Source: Deltaproteobacteria bacterium
GTDB lineage: Bacteria > Desulfobacterota > Desulfobacteria > Desulfobacterales > Desulfobacteraceae
DNA length: 5,355 nucleotides
Reading direction: 5' to 3'
Assembly: GCA_003647385.1 (NCBI GenBank)
Contig: QMMT01000186.1
Location: 1 to 5,355 of the forward strand
Positions within the stretch are counted from its first letter, which is position 1; each line of letters starts with the position of its first letter. Below are positions 1-5,083 of the stretch, one piece after another. The notes under the pieces were generated by a model, which made no database searches, had not been told where the DNA came from, and saw nothing but the letters and a program-made list of their open reading frames with translations. A program made the translations under genes and the position numbers.

Positions 1-74
1 ATATAATGATGTATATCAAACTTATTTTATATTTTCAACAAGTTATAGAGTAAAACAAAAACCATAACATTTCA

Positions 75-90
75 TGGCACACGATTTGCA
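75..90 (+). promoter_or_regulatory. sigma-54 (-24/-12) promoter of amt
   Basis: The bases TGGCAC, five bases, then TTGCA match the RpoN consensus TGGCAC-N5-TTGCA at every position. The invariant GG (76-77) and GC (88-89) have the required 10-base spacing. Transcription would start about 12 bases after the GC, near 101, giving a leader of roughly 40 bases before the amt start at 140. Ammonium transporter genes are classically under sigma-54 and NtrC control during nitrogen limitation, so the context fits. Activator sites usually lie 80-200 bases upstream of the start and would be mostly outside the window. I see no convincing NtrC half-sites in bases 1-74, which are simply AT-rich. Confidence 0.88.
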
Positions 91-126
91 ATAAATAGAA
101 AGCAAACAACAAAATACCAACGAATT

Positions 127-133
127 AAGGAAG
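127..133 (+). promoter_or_regulatory. ribosome binding site of amt
   Basis: AAGGAAG lies 6 bases before the ATG at 140. This supports that start, which also begins a good signal peptide. Confidence 0.75.
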
Positions 134-139
134 CTTAAC

Positions 140-1210
140 ATGTTACTAAGAAAAATCTTGCTGCCACTGGGAATCCTGCTTTCAACACCTGTTTTTGTCT
201 TTGCCAAAGAGGGTGGCATTGATACAGGCGATACCGCCTGGGTGACCATATCAACCGCCCTGGTCATGATGATGACCCCGGCTGGACTTGCCCTGTTTTA
301 CGGCGGCATGTCAAGATACAAAAATCTTCTAAACACCATCTCCATGACGCTGGTTGCCTATTGTCTCGCCAGCATTGTCTGGGTTGGATGGGGATATTCC
401 CTTGCCTTTGGCGAGAGCTCAAACCTGTTTATCGGGAATTTAAGTCATGTTTTCCTTAATGGTATTGATATTCATTCTATATCCGGTACCATACCCACCC
501 TCATCTTTGTGCTTTTCCAGATGACCTTTGCCTGTATTAGCGTGGCCATTATCCTGGGCTCCGCAGTGGACAGGATGAAATTTTCTTCATGGATTATATT
601 TACAATTTTATGGGTAACCTTTGTATATACACCGGTCTGCAACTGGGCCTGGGGTGGCGGCTGGATGCATAAAATAGGCGCCCTTGATTTTGCCGGCGGC
701 AATGTTGTCCACATCAATGCAGGTGTTTCAGGCCTGGTACTTGCCTTATTTCTTGGGAAAAGAAAAGGATATGGAAGAAAAGCCATGATTCCCTCCAGTG
801 TCACCTTCACTGCCCTGGGAGCAGGACTTTTATGGTTTGGATGGTTCGGATTTAATGCCGGAAGTGCACTGGCGGCAGACGGGATAGCCGCTTCGGCATT
901 CCTGGTCACCAATACTGCGGCTGCTATGGCTGGTCTTGCCTGGCTGTTCATTGAATGGAAACACAGCAAAAAACCAACACTTTTAGGTCTTGCATCCGGT
1001 GTTATTGCAGGCCTTTTCTACGGCAACCCCAAACAGGTCTGGATTCAATTTCTGTCCATTGTCGGAACGATTGCTTTCAGTGCCGCGGCAACGGTTATCG
1101 TTATTTTAATAACCAGAATGCTAACCAATGGAATTCGGGTGGAAAGGGATAATGAACTTGCCGGTCTGGACAATGCCCTCCATGGAGAACGCGCTTTTGA
1201 AATAGAATAA
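140..1210 (+). CDS. amt: Amt-family ammonium transporter, internally shortened
   Basis: Inner-membrane ammonium channel of the Amt/Rh family, 356 residues against the usual 400-450. Residues 1-22 form a signal peptide ending VFVFA before KEGG, as in E. coli AmtB. By my alignment to AmtB from memory, the outer site and Phe gate are kept (F126, F130, W171, F238, S242), as are the structural Asp (D183 in ALDFAGG) and the first pore histidine (H191 in VVHINAG, equal to AmtB H168). The cytoplasmic tail (GIRV...GLD...HGE, about 331-351) that contacts PII proteins is also present. At residues 290-293 the text jumps from GVIAGL, the end of TM8, straight to FYGNPKQVWIQ, which normally precedes TM11. 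The usual ITPA..G segment, TM9, TM10 and the FGVHG motif with the second pore histidine are missing. The frame is intact and no stop occurs. Loss of two helices would keep the topology, but transport is doubtful. It stands alone after a sigma-54 promoter, with no glnK in view. Confidence 0.93.
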   Translation: MLLRKILLPLGILLSTPVFVFAKEGGIDTGDTAWVTISTALVMMMTPAGLALFYGGMSRYKNLLNTISMTLVAYCLASIVWVGWGYSLAFGESSNLFIGNLSHVFLNGIDIHSISGTIPTLIFVLFQMTFACISVAIILGSAVDRMKFSSWIIFTILWVTFVYTPVCNWAWGGGWMHKIGALDFAGGNVVHINAGVSGLVLALFLGKRKGYGRKAMIPSSVTFTALGAGLLWFGWFGFNAGSALAADGIAASAFLVTNTAAAMAGLAWLFIEWKHSKKPTLLGLASGVIAGLFYGNPKQVWIQFLSIVGTIAFSAAATVIVILITRMLTNGIRVERDNELAGLDNALHGERAFEIE

Positions 1211-1211
1211 C

Positions 1212-1233
1212 GATAAAAAAATTATCTTTTTTT
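1212..1233 (+). terminator. weak AT-rich terminator candidate after amt
   Basis: GATAA (1212-1216) and TTATC (1222-1226) can pair around a five-A loop and are followed by seven T (1227-1233), two bases after the amt stop. The T run is good but the stem is only five mostly A-T pairs, so it would be a weak terminator. Confidence 0.35.
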
Positions 1234-1240
1234 GCAAACT

Positions 1241-1265
1241 TCAGGGTTTTTCCTGATTGATTTTT
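1241..1265 (+). terminator. second terminator-like hairpin after amt
   Basis: TCAGG (1241-1245) and CCTGA (1252-1256) pair around a six-base T-rich loop and are followed by TTGATTTTT. It has more G-C pairs than the hairpin just before it, but the stem is short and the T tract interrupted. The two together may end the amt transcript. Confidence 0.35.
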
Positions 1266-1285
1266 CGAAAATCTCCATATATAGA
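1257..1285 (+). promoter_or_regulatory. possible sigma-70 promoter for the exporter
   Basis: TTGATT (1257-1262) and TATAGA (1280-1285) are separated by 17 bases; each hexamer matches four of six consensus positions. It overlaps the T tract of the terminator-like hairpin and would give a leader of roughly 130 bases, containing the acetyltransferase remnant, before the exporter start. In AT-rich DNA such matches arise often by chance. Confidence 0.3.
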
Positions 1286-1413
1286 TAACAAAAAGATTCA
1301 CCAAAGCACCGAAGTTACATTGCAGGGCTCATGGAACCGAAGGAGCGGCTTTTTATAAGTCTTTGGGATTTACCACTGAAGACCGGTTAAGTATGGGAAC
1401 GTTTATTACGTAA
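1285..1413 (+). pseudogene. C-terminal remnant of a GNAT acetyltransferase
   Basis: One frame is open from just after TAG 1282-1284 to TAA at 1411-1413. It has no usable start and no full domain. Near its end it reads HGTEGAAFYKSLGFTTEDR followed by LSMGTFIT. The FYKSLGF block is the hallmark late motif of GNAT N-acetyltransferases, which typically end one or two strands later, as here. An intact enzyme is about 140-180 residues, so most of the domain is gone. The neighbouring frame at 1305-1340 reads STEVTLQGSWNR, which resembles the strand and helix that precede FY..LGF in GNATs. This hints at a frameshift near 1340. The remnant stops seven bases before the exporter ATG, as if the two were once an operon. 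The GNAT assignment rests on one short motif; what the lost enzyme acetylated cannot be told. Confidence 0.55.
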
Positions 1414-1420
1414 AATATAA

Positions 1421-2053
1421 ATGACAATTGAATCATGGATAATATATTTGACACTGGTAACCGCAGCCACAGCAACACCTGGCCCTGCAGTTCTGTTTAT
1501 TGTAACCAACTCAACATTATATGGCTGGAAAAAATCTACTTATATTGCACTTGGCAATATTGTCGGGCTTTTTTGTCTAGGAATTATTGCCATAACAGGG
1601 CTGGGAACAATACTGAAGACTTCAATAGCATTTTTCAATATTCTAAAATATGCTGGTTCCGCCTATTTGGTCTACCTTGGCCTCAGGCTAATTTTCCAGA
1701 AGCATTATAGCTTTCCCGTCATAAAGAACAGAGCTGGTACAACTGATATTTCATCTCAAAAATTATTTTTTCAGGCCTTAGCAGTCGCAATAAGTAATCC
1801 AAAGGCAATTGTATTTTTGACGGCTTTGTTTCCTCAATTTATTAATATCGAAGAAACATTAATCCCGCAATTTTCAATACTTATTGCTGCATTGATGTCT
1901 TTTTCTTTTTTCTTTTTAATGTTTTATGCTTTGTTGGCACAGAGAATTAAAAAATGGCTCAACAAATCTGAAAGAATAAAGTTCTTTAACCGCGCCAGTG
2001 GTTCGATTTTTATTGGCTTTGGCCTTTTGCTGGCAACATCGTCTAACAAATAA
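1421..2053 (+). CDS. LysE/RhtB-family amino-acid exporter
   Basis: Inner-membrane exporter of the LysE superfamily, RhtB branch, 210 residues, the normal full length. Visible family marks are TPGPAV (19-24) in the first helix, the G-x-x-x-G helix around ALGNIVG (43-49), KYAGSAYLVYLG (76-87) and SNPKA (125-129) starting the second half, with about six hydrophobic helices in all. Members export homoserine, threonine, lysine, leucine or similar compounds by exchange with protons; the substrate is not predictable here. No clear Shine-Dalgarno sequence precedes the ATG, and the upstream GNAT remnant ends seven bases before it, so translation may have been coupled. Parts of the gene are distinctly AT-rich: two 60-base stretches counted by hand (1741-1800, 1861-1920) have 19 and 16 G+C, while two in amt have 27 and 34. 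This, together with the remnant, suggests separate acquisition. It converges on the next gene with a 15-base gap. Confidence 0.9.
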   Translation: MTIESWIIYLTLVTAATATPGPAVLFIVTNSTLYGWKKSTYIALGNIVGLFCLGIIAITGLGTILKTSIAFFNILKYAGSAYLVYLGLRLIFQKHYSFPVIKNRAGTTDISSQKLFFQALAVAISNPKAIVFLTALFPQFINIEETLIPQFSILIAALMSFSFFFLMFYALLAQRIKKWLNKSERIKFFNRASGSIFIGFGLLLATSSNK

Positions 2054-2068
2054 AAACCTATGCTGACT

Positions 2069-2092
2069 CTAAAAACCATGCAGTATGGTTCT
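2069..2092 (-). terminator. weak hairpin at the end of the minus-strand operon
   Basis: Read on the minus strand, AACCAT and ATGGTT (2090-2085 and 2079-2074) pair around a five-base loop. They are followed directly by TTT and the TAG stop of the alpha-hydroxy-acid oxidising protein. A G-U and another A-U pair could lengthen the stem to eight. The hairpin lies inside the last codons and the T tract is short, so its function is uncertain. No better terminator separates the two convergent genes. Confidence 0.3.
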
Positions 2093-3082
2093 TGGGACAT
2101 CACAGGCCTGTGCCACACCCGTCAACACCATTGCCTGTTCAAATTCTGTTCTGATTTTATCAATATAGAGTTCCACTCCTTTTTGACCACCGCCAACGGC
2201 AGCAACGCTGAAGGGACGCCCGATCATAACAGCATCTGCACCTAGTGCAAGCAGTTTTAATACATCACCACCCGTTCTCACCCCGCCGTCGGCAAGGATG
2301 GTGATCCTTTTTTTCACCGCATCACATATGTCCGGCAGCACAGTGGCAGCACCCGGAGTAAAATCCAGAACTCTGCCGCCATGGTTTGACACCACAATAG
2401 CATCAGCGCCGGCATCAACTGCAAACATGGCATCATCAACAGTCATGACGCCTTTTAGAATAAATTTTCCAGGAACAGATTGAATAATCTGCCCCAGTTT
2501 TTCAACCGTTTTGGGTGAAACCGGCCGTCCCATTTTCTTTAAGGTAATCAACCCTGCGGCATCAATATCCATTCCCATTATATCTGTTCCACTGGTTTTA
2601 ACCTTATCTATCTTTTCAAAGAGCTCCTTATCCTCCCAGGGTTTAATAAAAGGGATACCATGACCTCCTGCTGCCTTAATAACGCTCAAGGCGGTCTCAT
2701 GGATAAAATCCGGGACCCCATCACCGGCACACCCGATGATCCCTTTTTCCCTGCACCCGAAAATAATAGATTTCAGATACTCTTCTTCAGAAATACCATC
2801 CCCCATATTAAAGGATACACCGCCAATGGGTGCCGCAAGGACAGGAATTGAAAGTTCTTTTCCCAAAACAGACACACTAAGGTCCGGTTCAACCACATCA
2901 TGAACCAGTCGCATATTAAAATTTATTTTTTTTAAGGCATTGATGTTTGCTTTGAATGAAGATGCCGTTCCAACCCCCCCCATGCCGGGGACTTCACCAA
3001 CACAGGCATTTCCATTGCATTCTTTACATACCCTGCAATACCCTTTCATTAAATTTTTTGCATTTTCATATATTTCTTGCAT
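2069..3082 (-). CDS. FMN-dependent alpha-hydroxy-acid oxidising protein, Cys-rich N-terminus
   Basis: Soluble TIM-barrel flavoprotein of the L-lactate dehydrogenase/glycolate oxidase superfamily, which oxidises 2-hydroxy acids to 2-oxo acids using FMN. The C-terminal half has the full family signature: ILKGVM with the FMN lysine (K210), SNHGGR with the catalytic base His (H234) and substrate-binding Arg (R237), LADGGVRTGGD (263-273) and IGRP (287-290) for phosphate binding. At 337 residues it is shorter than the usual 350-400. The N-terminus departs from the canonical family and carries CRVCKECNGNAC (C16, C19, C22, C27), then GEVPGMGGVG. I recall this variant from anaerobes annotated only as alpha-hydroxy-acid oxidising protein; the cysteines could bind iron-sulfur or zinc (inference). 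The Tyr and Arg of canonical active sites in the N-terminal half are not obvious, so the substrate and even the reaction may differ. It follows the reductase gene by 56 bases, probably in one operon, and has a good GAGGGG ribosome-binding site. Confidence 0.9.
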   Translation of the reverse strand: MQEIYENAKNLMKGYCRVCKECNGNACVGEVPGMGGVGTASSFKANINALKKINFNMRLVHDVVEPDLSVSVLGKELSIPVLAAPIGGVSFNMGDGISEEEYLKSIIFGCREKGIIGCAGDGVPDFIHETALSVIKAAGGHGIPFIKPWEDKELFEKIDKVKTSGTDIMGMDIDAAGLITLKKMGRPVSPKTVEKLGQIIQSVPGKFILKGVMTVDDAMFAVDAGADAIVVSNHGGRVLDFTPGAATVLPDICDAVKKRITILADGGVRTGGDVLKLLALGADAVMIGRPFSVAAVGGGQKGVELYIDKIRTEFEQAMVLTGVAQACDVPRTILHGF

Positions 3083-3090
3083 ACTATTTT

Positions 3091-3096
3091 CCCCTC
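3091..3096 (-). promoter_or_regulatory. ribosome binding site of the hydroxy-acid oxidising protein
   Basis: On the minus strand GAGGGG stands 8 bases before the ATG at 3082, which supports this start over the internal ATG at residue 12. Its first two bases also belong to the inverted repeat at 3095-3117. Confidence 0.75.
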
Positions 3097-3117
3097 ACCA
3101 TCACAGTCTTATGGTGA
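3095..3117 (-). repeat. 7-bp inverted repeat touching the ribosome binding site
   Basis: TCACCAT (3095-3101) and ATGGTGA (3111-3117) are perfect inverted copies around a nine-base loop in the 56-base gap between the reductase and the hydroxy-acid oxidising protein. There is no T tract, so it is not an intrinsic terminator. As RNA it would form a hairpin whose 3' arm runs into the GAGGGG ribosome-binding site. It could tune translation or mRNA stability, or be a protein-binding palindrome. Function is inferred from position only. Confidence 0.45.
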
Positions 3118-3138
3118 TATTTATTTCTTTCACAGGAG

Positions 3139-5064
3139 TCATATTGATCTGGCAATTTCCTCGGCTTCACTGATGCAGTACATCAAATGCCTGGGTGATT
3201 TAGCATCACCAATCAGATGAAACGTGGCTTTAACCTTTTTCTCAAGTTTTTTAGCGTCCCTTATAGAACTCTGTTTTTCAGAAATCACGACGGAATCAAA
3301 CCCATCCAATGTCATGTCATTTCCAGGGGCCTTAAATGCAACCCCATCATCTGTGAAGTGTTTAACCGATACATTTTTATACAGGGAAACACTGCCTTTT
3401 TTCAGCCGCTCTCTTAAATAATATCTGTCATTGCTGGACATTTCCTCTGCAAAGCTCTTTTTTCGGTTCAGGACAACCACCTGTTTTCCCTGTTCTGCCA
3501 GGAAATCAGCCGTTATCAGACCCGTCATACCGCCACCCAGTACAATAACCTTATCACCGACCTGTTCTTTGCCGCTGATCACATCAACATTGGTCACAAG
3601 ATCCATTTCTGTTTGAAAAAGCCCTTTAATTACCGGCATATCCGGCATTGATCCAGTGGCAAGAATCACCTTGTCAGGATTAATGTCGTTGATAAGGTCA
3701 ACATTTAGTTCTGTGTCATACCGAACCTCAACATCAAGCCTGTCTACTTCCTGTCTGAAATAATTCAGGATATCATCAAGTTCCCCCCGACCGGGTGCTT
3801 TAGATGCAAGAGACAGCAATCCTCCCGGGTCTTTTTCTTTTTCACAAACAATGGTTTGATGGCCTTGGAGTGCAAACTGCCTTGCCGCTGCCATCCCGGC
3901 AGGGCCGGCACCTGCAATCAATATTTTTAATGACTGATCCGATATTTTTTCACTTTTAAGTTTATATTCCCTTCCCACATCAGGATTGACAACGCAGGAC
4001 CCGGGCTCCTTGGCCAGTACGGCATGAATACACCCGAGACAGCAGCCGACGCAGGGCCGAATCTGTGAAAAATCTCCCTTCCTGGCTTTTTCAGGATAAT
4101 AAGGGTCTGCAAGGACAGACCTGCCCAAGGCCACCATGTCGGCCTTGCCTTCTTCAATAATTTTATCCGCATGGTCCGGATATTTAATCCGACCAACGGT
4201 AATGACAGGGATGTTGACATGTTTTTTGACTTCTTCGGCCAAATGAACAAAACATCCATGGGGCGTGTACATGGAGGGAATAGTTAATTCAGTTGACCCG
4301 TAAACCCCGCCGGATACATGAAGATATACAACGCCTGCTTTTTCAAGCAATGGTGCAATTCTTACGGTATCCTTGAGTTCCCATCCGTTTTCAATATAAT
4401 CGTTTCCATTGATCCGTATTCCGATGGGAAAATCTTTTCCTGTCTTTTTCTGTATATCTTCTATGATTTCAAATAAAAACCGGGTCCTGTTTTCAAACGA
4501 TCCCCCATATTCATCCGTCCTGATATTGCAATTGGGCGCCATAAACTGGTTAATCAGATAACCGTGAGCACCATGAAGTTCGACAATATCAAATCCAGCC
4601 TTCTGGCATCGTCTGGCTGAATCCCCGAAACAGGAGGCCAGTTCTTTTATTTCGGGGATTGTAAGGGCTCTGACTTCGCCTTTCACAACAGCCGGTGCAG
4701 GTATGGGAGAAGGGGCAACTTTCTGGGGAAGGTAAGACTGACGTCCGCCATGCATGAGCTGAACCCCGAAAAGCGTGTCATACTGCTTTACTTTTTGAAC
4801 CATTTTTTTAAGGGCCGGGATACAATCATCATTATACATCTGGGGAAGATCGGGCAGCTCCTGACCGCCGGGATGGACGCTTCCACCCCCTACCAGCATC
4901 ATGCCGATGCCGCCTTTTGCCCGTTCTACAAAATACTCAACCAATTGATCCGTCACACAGCAGTTTTCATCCACACCAAAATTGATACTCATGGCAGACA
5001 TTAAAAGCCGATTTTTTGAGGTCATCCTGCCGATCTGAATCGGCCTGAAAAGATTTGATAACAT
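3139..5064 (-). CDS. Old Yellow Enzyme-type FMN/4Fe-4S/FAD enoate or 2,4-dienoyl-CoA reductase
   Basis: Cytoplasmic three-cofactor flavoprotein of the FadH/BaiCD/enoate reductase family, 641 residues, close to the usual 640-675. Residues 1-330 form the Old Yellow Enzyme TIM barrel (LFRPIQIG start; ELHGAHGYLINQF at 162-174; DEYGGSFENRTRF at 184-196). Y169 and possibly H249 lie where FadH has its proton donors. A CxxCx3Cx11C motif (C338, C341, C345, C357) ligates the 4Fe-4S cluster that passes electrons from FAD to FMN. The remainder binds FAD (GAGPAG 385-390; final IGDA 618-621) and NAD(P)H (GGGMTG 510-515). Such enzymes reduce C=C bonds conjugated to a thioester or carboxylate; whether the substrate is a dienoyl-CoA, enoate or steroid-like acid is open. 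The ATG at 5064 is preferred over one 14 codons upstream: it follows GGAGGA and begins where the family begins, and the longer form overlaps the upstream gene. It probably shares a transcript with both neighbours. Confidence 0.93.
   Translation of the reverse strand: MLSNLFRPIQIGRMTSKNRLLMSAMSINFGVDENCCVTDQLVEYFVERAKGGIGMMLVGGGSVHPGGQELPDLPQMYNDDCIPALKKMVQKVKQYDTLFGVQLMHGGRQSYLPQKVAPSPIPAPAVVKGEVRALTIPEIKELASCFGDSARRCQKAGFDIVELHGAHGYLINQFMAPNCNIRTDEYGGSFENRTRFLFEIIEDIQKKTGKDFPIGIRINGNDYIENGWELKDTVRIAPLLEKAGVVYLHVSGGVYGSTELTIPSMYTPHGCFVHLAEEVKKHVNIPVITVGRIKYPDHADKIIEEGKADMVALGRSVLADPYYPEKARKGDFSQIRPCVGCCLGCIHAVLAKEPGSCVVNPDVGREYKLKSEKISDQSLKILIAGAGPAGMAAARQFALQGHQTIVCEKEKDPGGLLSLASKAPGRGELDDILNYFRQEVDRLDVEVRYDTELNVDLINDINPDKVILATGSMPDMPVIKGLFQTEMDLVTNVDVISGKEQVGDKVIVLGGGMTGLITADFLAEQGKQVVVLNRKKSFAEEMSSNDRYYLRERLKKGSVSLYKNVSVKHFTDDGVAFKAPGNDMTLDGFDSVVISEKQSSIRDAKKLEKKVKATFHLIGDAKSPRHLMYCISEAEEIARSI
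4620..4660. repeat. 11-bp perfect inverted repeat inside the reductase gene
   Basis: AATCCCCGAAA (4620-4630) and TTTCGGGGATT (4650-4660) are exact inverted copies around a 19-base spacer. The arms encode parts of the stretch IPEIKELASCFGDS (about residues 136-149), a surface-helix region of the barrel. No T tract follows on either strand. It could form an mRNA hairpin or be a chance product of codon choice. Confidence 0.6.
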
Positions 5065-5075
5065 AGGTTTGAGCT

Positions 5076-5081
5076 TCCTCC
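5076..5081 (-). promoter_or_regulatory. ribosome binding site that decides the reductase start
   Basis: GGAGGA on the minus strand lies 11 bases before the ATG at 5064, a slightly long but acceptable spacing. It sits in the gap after the upstream gene's stop at 5084-5086. Nothing similar precedes the alternative ATGs at 5106 and 5103. Confidence 0.8.
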
Positions 5082-5083
5082 TT

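Noticed and set aside
14..26. IHF-like site upstream of the sigma-54 promoter
   Set aside because: TATCAA is followed at the right distance by ATT rather than TTR. The position would suit IHF bending, but a near match in such AT-rich DNA is not enough.
472..969. Minus-strand open frame of 165 codons opposite amt
   Set aside because: It lies wholly within the strongly recognisable amt gene, has low-complexity Pro/Ala-rich content and no family resemblance. It is a shadow of the amt codon pattern.
1259..1273. Palindrome GATTTT-TCG-AAAATC in the amt-exporter gap
   Set aside because: A short A-T palindrome overlapping the other hairpin and promoter candidates; expected by chance in AT-rich sequence.
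3927..4259. Minus-strand open frame of 110 codons within the reductase gene
   Set aside because: It is in another frame of the same strand inside the confirmed oxidoreductase, with no motif and no ribosome-binding site. It is a shadow.
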